Below are positions 1-6,451 of a stretch of 10,730 nucleotides of DNA, one piece after another. The first letter of the stretch is position 1, and every line of letters begins with the position of its first letter. Source of the DNA: an uncultured Clostridia bacterium. GTDB taxonomy: Bacteria > Bacillota > Clostridia > Oscillospirales > Acutalibacteraceae. The translations under genes were made by a program, and so were the position numbers. The stretch lies in NCBI GenBank assembly GCA_944381295.1, contig CALWKP010000183.1, positions 1-10,730 of the forward strand, given 5' to 3'. Under the pieces are notes generated by a model, which saw only the letters and a program-made list of their open reading frames with translations, was not told where the DNA came from and ran no database searches.

Positions 1-2
1 AT

Positions 3-20
3 GTTGCCAAATCGTTGCCA
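3..20. repeat. Two 7-base direct repeats with 11-base period downstream of guaA
   Basis: GTTGCCA occurs at 3-9 and again at 14-20 on the plus strand (TGGCAAC on the minus strand), one helical turn apart, about 60-75 bases past the guaA stop. Spaced repeats of this sort can be protein-binding sites, including recombinase arm sites. Two short copies at a window edge are weak evidence, and more copies could lie outside. Confidence 0.35.
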
Positions 21-39
21 CAAAGGGCCTTAACCCCTC

Positions 40-69
40 AAAAACCCAGTCATATCAGGCTTTTCCGGG
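40..69 (-). terminator. Weak terminator candidate after guaA
   Basis: On the minus-strand RNA CCCGG (69-65) can pair with CUGGG (49-45), including one G-U pair, and five U residues (44-40) follow at once. The stem is only 5 bp with a 15-base loop, so stability is doubtful. It lies about 10 bases past the guaA stop, where a terminator would be expected. Confidence 0.25.
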
Positions 70-78
70 CCTCTGAAA

Positions 79-1620
79 TCATTCCCATTCAATCGTGGCT
101 GGAGGCTTACTTGTAATATCATACACAATATGATTGACACCAGGTACTTCATTGATAATCCGGTTGGAGACCTTTTCCAGAAGATCATATGGAATTCTGG
201 CCCAATCTGCAGTCATAAAATCACTCGTAGTAACTGCCCGGAGAGCTACTGTGTTTTCATAAGTCCTGCCGTCCCCCATGACCCCAACACTGCGGATGCC
301 GGTCAAAACTGCAAAATATTGGTCAATAGATCGTTCCAATCCTGCTAATGCAACTTCTTCCCGGAAGATTGCATCAGCTTCCCTCAGAATTGCCAATTTT
401 TCTTGACTCACTTCTCCTAATACGCGGATTGCCAGCCCTGGCCCTGGGAAAGGCTGACGCCATACCAGAGATGACGGAATTCCTAATTCCAAACCTACTC
501 TGCGTACCTCGTCCTTAAATAAATCGCGCAGAGGTTCAACAATTCCTGCAAAGCCAATGTCTTCCGGAAGTCCTCCTACATTGTGGTGACTTTTGATAAC
601 CGCTGCATCCCCTGTACCACTCTCCACAACATCGGGATAAATCGTTCCTTGACATAAGAAATCAATCTTCCCAAGTTTTTTGGATTCTTCTTCAAATACT
701 CGAATAAATTCTTCCCCTATGATCTTTCGCTTACGTTCCGGTTCTTCTACTCCTGCCAAACGTGAGAGAAAACGTTCCTGAGCATTTACTCGAATGAGAT
801 TCATGTCAAATTGCTTTCGGAAGATCCGTTCTACATCGTCTCCCTCATTTTTACGGAGTAATCCATGATCTACGAACACGCAGGTTAAATTTTTCCCCAC
901 CGCTTTATGAACCAGTACTGCCGCTACCGAAGAATCGACACCTCCAGACAAAGCGCAGAATACCTTTCTGTCACCAATAGTTTCCTTTAACTGGGAAATC
1001 GCTTCTTCTGCAAACGATGACATCTCCCAATCGCCCTTGCAGCCACAAGCTGTGCACAAAAAGTTTTTCAAGATCTCCGTTCCCTGTTCCGTATGTTCGA
1101 CTTCTGGATGGAACTGTACTGCAAATAAGTCTTTCTCGCGATTTTCCATAGCCGCGGTAGGACATGCTTGGCTGTGGGCTGTCACCTGGAATCCTTCCGG
1201 TACTTCTGCGATATAATCAGTATGGCTCATCCATGTGACACTTTGTTTTGGCTGCCCTTGGAACAATACTGCGGAGGTATCAAATTCTGTTTCTGTTTTT
1301 CCGTATTCTTTCACATCAGAGCTCTTTACTCTTCCGCCTAGCAAGTGCGCCATCAACTGGGCGCCGTAACAAATCCCTAACACCGGAATCCCCAATTGGA
1401 AGATTTCTTTCCCGCATTTCGGCGCATTTTCTTCATAAACACTGTTTGGGCCACCTGTAAAAATAATCCCACGATACCCAGATCTCTGAATCGTCTCAAT
1501 TGGTGTTTTGTAAGACTTGATCTCACAGTAGACTTTACAATCACGTACTCTTCGTGCAATCAGCTGACAATATTGTCCTCCAAAGTCTAACACCAGTATT
1601 TTCTCATTTTCTATTCTCAT
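79..1620 (-). CDS. guaA: GMP synthase, glutamine-hydrolysing
   Basis: Cytosolic enzyme that converts XMP, ATP and glutamine to GMP, the last step of guanylate synthesis. The 513-residue protein has the full two-part architecture. An N-terminal class I glutamine amidotransferase domain (about residues 8-190) carries nucleophile Cys84 in GICYGAQ and partners His171 and Glu173 in FHPE. The ATP-pyrophosphatase domain begins with the P-loop SGGVDSS at 225-231. The C-terminal dimerisation domain has HHNVGGLPE near 345, RQPFPGPGLAIR at 388-399, and the typical ending KPPATIEWE. Length matches the family. The ATG is preceded by GAGG (1629-1632) with 8 bases between, which supports this start. It lies 20 bases after glmS on the same strand, so the two are probably cotranscribed. 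The gene is intact, and its 3' end is a known target of integrative elements in other bacteria. Confidence 0.98.
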   Translation of the reverse strand: MRIENEKILVLDFGGQYCQLIARRVRDCKVYCEIKSYKTPIETIQRSGYRGIIFTGGPNSVYEENAPKCGKEIFQLGIPVLGICYGAQLMAHLLGGRVKSSDVKEYGKTETEFDTSAVLFQGQPKQSVTWMSHTDYIAEVPEGFQVTAHSQACPTAAMENREKDLFAVQFHPEVEHTEQGTEILKNFLCTACGCKGDWEMSSFAEEAISQLKETIGDRKVFCALSGGVDSSVAAVLVHKAVGKNLTCVFVDHGLLRKNEGDDVERIFRKQFDMNLIRVNAQERFLSRLAGVEEPERKRKIIGEEFIRVFEEESKKLGKIDFLCQGTIYPDVVESGTGDAAVIKSHHNVGGLPEDIGFAGIVEPLRDLFKDEVRRVGLELGIPSSLVWRQPFPGPGLAIRVLGEVSQEKLAILREADAIFREEVALAGLERSIDQYFAVLTGIRSVGVMGDGRTYENTVALRAVTTSDFMTADWARIPYDLLEKVSNRIINEVPGVNHIVYDITSKPPATIEWE

Positions 1621-1640
1621 GCTTTTTTCCTCGCTCTATT

Positions 1641-3467
1641 TTATTCCACAGTTACTGATTTCGCCAAATTACGCGGCTTATCGATATCGCAGCCCTTCAT
1701 GGACGCCACATAATAGGCGAACAATTGCAGCGGGATAACCGCCAAAGATGGCAACATGATGTCGCAAGTCTTCGGCACATAGAATACAAAGTCCACCTCT
1801 TGTTCAATCTGTTTATTCTCTTCCACAGTTAAACCAAGTACAAGCGCACCCCGTGCCTTTACTTCACGCACATTGCTCATCATTTTATCAAACAGTTTCT
1901 GTTGCGTTGCCAATGCTACTACCAGTGTTCCATCTTCTACCAGAGAGATGGTACCATGCTTCAATTCTCCTGCTGCATAGGCATCAGAATGAATATAAGA
2001 AATTTCTTTCAGTTTCAGGGAACCTTCCATCGACATTGCATAGTCCAGGTTTCTTCCGATAAAGAAAATATCTTTCGCATTAAAGTTCCGCGACGCAAAA
2101 TATTGGATATCCTGCTTATTTTCCAGAATTTTTTCAATCTTATCTGGAAGTGTTTCCAGTTCCTGGATATACTCCTGATATTCTTCCGGTGTAATTGTCC
2201 CCAACGCTTCTGCCATATAGATTGCTATCAGATAGGCGACGGCAAGTTGTGTACTGTATGCTTTCGTTGTCGCAACCGCAATTTCTGGTCCTGCCCAAGT
2301 ATAGATCACATCATCCGATTCGTTGGCAATCGAACTTCCTACAACGTTGACAATCGAAAGCACCCTAGCCCCACGTCTCTTTGCTTCCCGCAGCGCTGCC
2401 AAGGTATCGGCTGTCTCTCCAGACTGGCTGATAACTAATACTAATACCTTTTCATCAATAATCGGGTCACGATACCGGAACTCTGATGCCACATCTACTT
2501 CTACTGGAATATGTGTCATCTTTTCCAGAATATATTTTGCCACAACACCAACATGATACGCAGAACCACAGGCTACAATAAAGATTCTGCGAAATTCTTT
2601 GATCTGTTCCGGCGTTAACGTAATATCGTCCAACACAATTCTGCCGTCCTTGATTCGCGGCGAGATGGTATCCCGCACAGCTTTCGGTTGTTCCATGATC
2701 TCTTTGGCCATGAAATGTTCATAGCCACCCTTTTCTGCCGCTGAAATATCCCAATTGATATGTTCGGGCTCTTTACTGATTTCTTCTTTATCCGTATTAT
2801 ATACTGTGATTCCACTACGTGTTAAAACCACAATCTCATTATCATTTAACCGACAGATATCCCTTGTCTTATTCAGAATGGCAGGGATATCCGATGCAAT
2901 AAAGTTTTCGCCCTGACCAAGTCCTACGATCAAAGGGCTGTCTTTGCGCACTGCATAAAGTTCATTAGGCGAATCTTCACAGATGATCCCCAACGCATAG
3001 GAACCTTCCACCTTGGAAATCACTCGGATGATCGCTTCCAGAATATCTCCCTTGTAATAATATTCCAGCAATTGGGCTACTACTTCCGTATCGGTTTCCG
3101 AAACAAACGCAACCCCTCTACGCATCAGGTACTGTTTTAAAGAAAGGTAGTTCTCAATGATTCCATTATGCACAACCGCAAATTTCCCCGAAACACTTGT
3201 CTGGGGATGTGAATTGATATCCGAAGGCTTTCCATGTGTCGCCCATCTGGTATGACCGATTCCAATCGTCCCTTTCAGGTCAGAGCCGCCGTGCAGCATG
3301 TCTTTCAGGATCTTTAACCGGCCTTTCGCCTTTGCTACCTCCAATTTCTTCCCGTCGTAAATCGCTACCCCCGCAGAATCATATCCGCGGTATTCCAACT
3401 TTTCAAGTCCTTCCAACAAAATAGGGGTTGCCTGTTCTTCTCCAACGTATCCCACGATGCCACACAT
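1641..3467 (-). CDS. glmS: Glutamine--fructose-6-phosphate aminotransferase (isomerising)
   Basis: Makes glucosamine-6-phosphate from fructose-6-phosphate and glutamine, the first committed step toward UDP-GlcNAc and peptidoglycan. From the chosen ATG the protein is 608 residues and begins MCGIVGYVG. Cys2 becomes the N-terminal catalytic cysteine once Met is removed, as this class II (Ntn) amidotransferase family requires. HTRWATHG (72-79) and HNGIIENY (100-107) are glutaminase-domain motifs. Two SIS sugar-isomerase domains follow, with CGSAYHVG near 300 and SQSGETADT at 347-355, and the protein ends in KPRNLAKSVTVE. The reading frame extends upstream to a GTG at 3476, but that codon lies inside the ribosome-binding site and would place three residues before the catalytic Cys, so the ATG at 3467 is preferred. 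The 60-base leader after the purA terminator has no room for a glmS ribozyme. Confidence 0.98.
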   Translation of the reverse strand: MCGIVGYVGEEQATPILLEGLEKLEYRGYDSAGVAIYDGKKLEVAKAKGRLKILKDMLHGGSDLKGTIGIGHTRWATHGKPSDINSHPQTSVSGKFAVVHNGIIENYLSLKQYLMRRGVAFVSETDTEVVAQLLEYYYKGDILEAIIRVISKVEGSYALGIICEDSPNELYAVRKDSPLIVGLGQGENFIASDIPAILNKTRDICRLNDNEIVVLTRSGITVYNTDKEEISKEPEHINWDISAAEKGGYEHFMAKEIMEQPKAVRDTISPRIKDGRIVLDDITLTPEQIKEFRRIFIVACGSAYHVGVVAKYILEKMTHIPVEVDVASEFRYRDPIIDEKVLVLVISQSGETADTLAALREAKRRGARVLSIVNVVGSSIANESDDVIYTWAGPEIAVATTKAYSTQLAVAYLIAIYMAEALGTITPEEYQEYIQELETLPDKIEKILENKQDIQYFASRNFNAKDIFFIGRNLDYAMSMEGSLKLKEISYIHSDAYAAGELKHGTISLVEDGTLVVALATQQKLFDKMMSNVREVKARGALVLGLTVEENKQIEQEVDFVFYVPKTCDIMLPSLAVIPLQLFAYYVASMKGCDIDKPRNLAKSVTVE

Positions 3468-3473
3468 ATCCAG

Positions 3474-3481
3474 CACCTTCC
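3474..3481 (-). promoter_or_regulatory. Ribosome-binding site deciding the glmS start
   Basis: The minus strand reads GGAAGGTG here, close to the Shine-Dalgarno consensus, and ends 6 bases before the ATG at 3467-3465 (8 bases from the last G of AAGG). It overlaps the alternative GTG at 3476, so it can only serve the ATG that gives the MCGIVG N-terminus. Confidence 0.75.
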
Positions 3482-3527
3482 TTTCTTAATGTGAACTTTC
3501 TTCCATACCAATTTCTTGCAAAACACG

Positions 3528-3567
3528 GAAAAGCGCCAACAACATCACATCTTTGTTGACGCTTTTC
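3528..3567 (-). terminator. Stem-loop terminator after purA
   Basis: Positions 3553-3566 and 3529-3542 are complementary and form a 14-bp stem with a 10-base loop. A further G-C pair (3528/3567) closes the base. On the minus-strand RNA the only irregular pair is a U-G wobble (3559 with 3536). On the plus strand the same pair would be an A-C mismatch, so the hairpin fits minus-strand transcription better. The descending arm ends CGCTTTT and is followed by CCGTGTTTTG, an interrupted U-rich tail. It starts 17 bases beyond the purA stop and would separate purA from glmS-guaA. The broken U-tract makes full termination uncertain, and it could leak or act as a processing site. Confidence 0.65.
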
Positions 3568-3583
3568 GTTCCTGGTTATTATA

Positions 3584-4870
3584 TTATTTACAGTCTCTAT
3601 AAATGATATCCTCACGGGATGGTCCGTTCGATACCATCCAAATCGGAACTCCCAGGTTCTTTTCTACGAATTCGATGTAGTTGCGTGTATTTTCTGGAAG
3701 ATCTTCATACTTCTTGATTCCACGAATATCACATTTCCAGCCCGGCAGCTTCACCAATACCGGTTTGCAATGTTTCAATTGCGCTGTCGGCGGGAAATAA
3801 TCAATTCTCTTCCCATCCAATTCGTATGCAACACAGACTGGGATTTCATCCAGATAGCCCAGTACGTCCAGTACCGTCAGTGCAACATGTGTCGCTCCCT
3901 GAACCTGTACTCCGTAACGCGAGGCCACCAGATCAAGCCATCCCATACGGCGTGGGCGTCCTGTTGTCGCTCCAAATTCGCCACCGTCACCACCTCTGCG
4001 GCGAAGCTCATCAGCTTCATCGCCAAAGATTTCGCTAACAAATTCTCCTGCGCCAACCGCACTGGAATATGCCTTCACGACAGTAACGATTTCTTTGATC
4101 TCATACGGCGGTACACCTGCACCGACTGCACCGTATCCAGCCAATGTAGAACTGGAGGTTACCATTGGATAAATACCGAAATCCGGGTCTTTCAGTGCGC
4201 CGAGCTGGCCTTCCAGAAGAATGGTTTTTCCTTCCTTGACGGCCTGATGCAGATAGGAAAATGTATCCGCTACATACGGAGCCAACAATTCGCGGTATTC
4301 CACAAGTTTGGCATAAATCCCATCCACAGTAAGCTTCTCATGATGATAAAGATGCTCATACATCACATTTTTCAAATCAAGAACATGTGCGATCTTTTCT
4401 TTTAAGCTTTCTTCATCATCATAAAGGTCGTTGATCTGGAACCCGATCTTTGCATATTTATCTGAATAGAACGGTGCTATTCCCGACTTCGTGGAGCCAA
4501 ACGATTTGGAAGACAGTCTTGCTTCTTCCATCGAATCCAGTTCCACATGATACGGCATTACAATTTGTGCGCGGTTGGAAACCATAATGTTTGGCTTCGG
4601 TACACCGCGTTCCTCCAGCGTCGTTAATTCCTTAATGAAATTCTCCACGCTCAACGCTACACCATTGCCAATAATATTGGTGATATGACTATAAAAAACA
4701 CCGGAAGGCAATTGGTGCAGAGCAAACTTGCCGTAATTGTTGATGATTGTATGTCCTGCATTGCTTCCGCCTTGGAAACGGATGACAATATCAGACTGGG
4801 CAGCCATCACGTCTGTGATCTTGCCCTTTCCCTCATCGCCCCAGTTAGCGCCGACAATCGCTTTGACCAT
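3584..4870 (-). CDS. purA: Adenylosuccinate synthetase
   Basis: Joins IMP and aspartate using GTP to give adenylosuccinate, the first step from IMP to AMP. The 428-residue length matches the family. The N-terminal GANWGDEGKGK (7-17) is the GTP/IMP-binding loop with the catalytic Asp at 12, and NAGHT (37-41) contains the catalytic His at 40. TTGRPRRMGW (302-311) and the ending SNGPSREDI are also family landmarks. Several positions differ from the E. coli or B. subtilis wording: GSTKSGIAPFYSDK (125-138) and EGQLGALKD (220-228), where common homologues have EGAQG. I recall similar wording in clostridial PurA, so this is probably a subfamily trait rather than decay. AGGAAAGGG (4884-4876) precedes the ATG by 5 bases. 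It has its own promoter and leader, and a terminator follows it. Confidence 0.97.
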   Translation of the reverse strand: MVKAIVGANWGDEGKGKITDVMAAQSDIVIRFQGGSNAGHTIINNYGKFALHQLPSGVFYSHITNIIGNGVALSVENFIKELTTLEERGVPKPNIMVSNRAQIVMPYHVELDSMEEARLSSKSFGSTKSGIAPFYSDKYAKIGFQINDLYDDEESLKEKIAHVLDLKNVMYEHLYHHEKLTVDGIYAKLVEYRELLAPYVADTFSYLHQAVKEGKTILLEGQLGALKDPDFGIYPMVTSSSTLAGYGAVGAGVPPYEIKEIVTVVKAYSSAVGAGEFVSEIFGDEADELRRRGGDGGEFGATTGRPRRMGWLDLVASRYGVQVQGATHVALTVLDVLGYLDEIPVCVAYELDGKRIDYFPPTAQLKHCKPVLVKLPGWKCDIRGIKKYEDLPENTRNYIEFVEKNLGVPIWMVSNGPSREDIIYRDCK

Positions 4871-4875
4871 AATAT

Positions 4876-4944
4876 CCCTTTCCTGCCTGCCGCATCAGCG
4901 GTATAACCCCAGTTGCCCTGCGGCTGTATTTAGGCAACAAAAAC
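4876..4944 (-). promoter_or_regulatory. Structured purA leader RNA, candidate pseudoknot or translational switch
   Basis: The segment between the inferred transcript start and the purA start codon is GC-rich, unlike the AT-rich DNA just upstream. On the minus-strand RNA, GUUGCCU (4938-4932) pairs with GGGCAAC (4918-4912) to form a 7-bp stem with one wobble and a 13-base loop. Within that loop GCCGCA (4924-4919) is complementary to downstream UGCGGC (4894-4889), which would give an H-type pseudoknot ending just before the ribosome-binding site. There are two competing pairings. UGCGGC can form a 4-bp tetraloop hairpin with CCGC at 4901-4898, and UUGCCU (4937-4932) can pair with AGGCAG (4888-4883), which touches the ribosome-binding site. 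No known riboswitch consensus was recognised. Regulation is inferred from base pairing only. Confidence 0.4.
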
Positions 4945-4950
4945 AACTCT

Positions 4951-4978
4951 ATTATCATATCACAAACTAAGGGGTAAA
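4951..4978 (-). promoter_or_regulatory. Probable sigma-A promoter for purA
   Basis: The minus strand has TTTACC (4978-4973) as a -35 candidate, a 16-base spacer, and GATAAT (4956-4951) as -10. An overlapping alternative is TATGAT (4959-4954), preceded by TG with one base between, which is an extended -10 pattern. The DNA just upstream (4979-4998) is very A/T-rich and could act as an UP element. Transcription would begin near 4944, leaving a leader of about 74 bases. No terminator is visible after purB, so purA may also be reached by readthrough. Confidence 0.55.
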
Positions 4979-4998
4979 TAAAAGATATTTTTTTAAAT

Positions 4999-6429
4999 TC
5001 ACACGTTTATTTCTGTTTTTTCTTCCGGAACTTCGTTGTACCGCTCCAAAACGTCTGCAACTTCTCCTGCGAGGAATTCTTCTACCTGCTGCGGGGCACG
5101 TCCTACATATTTTTCGGGACTTACCAATGCAGTGAGTTCTTCCAGCGTTACTCCGAACGCCGGATCCCCGGCAATCCGTGCAAGAAGATCATTCTCCCCG
5201 CCTTCTTCCTTGATCACCCGTGACGCTTCCATCGAATGGACCCGAATTCTTTCATGAAGCTGCTGACGATCCGCTCCGCGCTTCACTGCGTCCATCATGA
5301 TATTTTCCGTCGCCATAAACGGCAATTCCCTACGCAAATGCTGCTCGATCACCTTTGGATAAACCACTAAACCATCCGCAACATTTGCATATAAGTTCAA
5401 AATACCGTCTACCGCCAGGAACGCTTCCGGCACGCTGATGCGCTTATTCGCAGAATCATCCAACGTCCGCTCAAACCATTGTGTCGCTGCGGTCATATAC
5501 GGATTCAAGCTGTCTGCGATCACATACCGCGCCAGAGAAGCTATCCTTTCCGAACGCATCGGGTTCCGCTTATACGCCATTGCCGACGAACCGATCTGGT
5601 TCTTTTCAAACGGTTCTTCCACTTCTTTCAAATGCTGCAGCAGACGGATATCATTCGAAAATTTCGCTGCACTCTGCGCAATCCCACTCAGCAGGGAAAG
5701 CACCTGGCTATCCAGCTTGCGGGAATAGGTCTGTCCCGAAACCGCAAAGCAAGAATCATAACCCATTTTCTCGGCGATTTTTTTATCCAGTGCTTTAACC
5801 TTCTCATGGTCTCCATCAAACAATTCCAGAAAACTTGCCTGCGTCCCCGTAGTCCCCTTGGAACCCAACAGTTTTGCCTTTTTGAGCTGGTACTCCACAT
5901 CTTCTAAATCCATCAGAAGATCCTGAATCCACAAAGCAGCACGTTTTCCTACTGTCGTCGGCTGAGCCGGTTGGAAATGGGTAAATGCCAATGTTGGCAA
6001 GTCCTTGTACTCCTTGGCAAATCCCGACAGCACACGGATCACCTGGACCAGTTTATTCCTGACGAGCTCCAAAGCCTCTGTCATCACGATAATATCCGTA
6101 TTATCCCCTACATAACAGGAAGTTGCACCCAAATGGATAATCGGACGCGCCTTGGGACATTGCTCGCCAAACGCGTATACATGCGCCATGACGTCATGAC
6201 GCACTACTTTTTCCCGTGCCTGAGCCACTTCATAATTGATATCGTCCTGATGCTCTTTCATCTCATCGATCTGTTCCTGTGTGACCGGCAGGCCAAGTTC
6301 CTTTTCTGCCTCCGCCAACGCAATCCACAGCTTGCGCCAGGTACGGAATTTTTTATCCGGAGAAAACAGGAATTTCATCTCTTTATCCGCATACCGCGAA
6401 GAAAGAGGAGATTCATAAGTATCCTTCAA
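4999..6429 (-). CDS. purB: Adenylosuccinate lyase
   Basis: Acts twice in purine synthesis: it releases fumarate from SAICAR to give AICAR, and from adenylosuccinate to give AMP. From the TTG start the protein is 476 residues, the length I associate with clostridial PurB. It belongs to the fumarase/aspartase fold: THFQPAQPTT at about 150-159 contains a catalytic-site His, KGTTGT is near 191-196, and the superfamily signature GSSAMAYKRNP is near 280-290. An in-frame ATG at 6450 would add seven residues (MILEGTV), but it lies 1 base from the purF stop and has no ribosome-binding site. The TTG at 6429 has GGAGGGG 6 bases upstream and gives the family-like N-terminus KDTYESPLSSRY. The function is secure, the start less so. 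It lies downstream of purF in the same unit. Confidence 0.96.
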   Translation of the reverse strand: MKDTYESPLSSRYADKEMKFLFSPDKKFRTWRKLWIALAEAEKELGLPVTQEQIDEMKEHQDDINYEVAQAREKVVRHDVMAHVYAFGEQCPKARPIIHLGATSCYVGDNTDIIVMTEALELVRNKLVQVIRVLSGFAKEYKDLPTLAFTHFQPAQPTTVGKRAALWIQDLLMDLEDVEYQLKKAKLLGSKGTTGTQASFLELFDGDHEKVKALDKKIAEKMGYDSCFAVSGQTYSRKLDSQVLSLLSGIAQSAAKFSNDIRLLQHLKEVEEPFEKNQIGSSAMAYKRNPMRSERIASLARYVIADSLNPYMTAATQWFERTLDDSANKRISVPEAFLAVDGILNLYANVADGLVVYPKVIEQHLRRELPFMATENIMMDAVKRGADRQQLHERIRVHSMEASRVIKEEGGENDLLARIAGDPAFGVTLEELTALVSPEKYVGRAPQQVEEFLAGEVADVLERYNEVPEEKTEINV

Positions 6430-6435
6430 AACGGT

Positions 6436-6442
6436 CCCCTCC
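6436..6442 (-). promoter_or_regulatory. Ribosome-binding site favouring a TTG start for purB
   Basis: The minus strand reads GGAGGGG, 6 bases before TTG at 6429-6427. It lies inside the seven codons that would be added by the ATG at 6450, so it cannot serve that ATG. It is among the strongest Shine-Dalgarno matches in the window. Confidence 0.7.
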
Positions 6443-6451
6443 AAAATCATA

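Noticed and set aside
1902..2438. A 178-codon plus-strand open frame opposite glmS
   Set aside because: It lies wholly inside glmS. The predicted protein is rich in Cys, Phe and Arg with no motif, as is typical of an antisense shadow.
3474..3476. GTG as the glmS start
   Set aside because: It would leave MLD before the MCGIVG N-terminus, where the catalytic Cys must be exposed, and it overlaps the ribosome-binding site that serves the ATG at 3467.
3493..3521. Promoter for glmS (TTGCAA at 3521-3516, or TATGGA at 3507-3502)
   Set aside because: TTGCAA has no matching -10 at 16-18 bases, and TATGGA has only a poor -35. It is too weak to list as a feature.
3770..4405. A 211-codon plus-strand open frame opposite purA
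   Set aside because: It lies fully within the conserved purA gene and its product has no recognisable family features.
4871..4998. Known purine-linked riboswitch (purine, ZTP, PRPP) or PurR box before purA
   Set aside because: None of the conserved core sequences I know for these was found. The structured leader is reported instead as an unassigned candidate.
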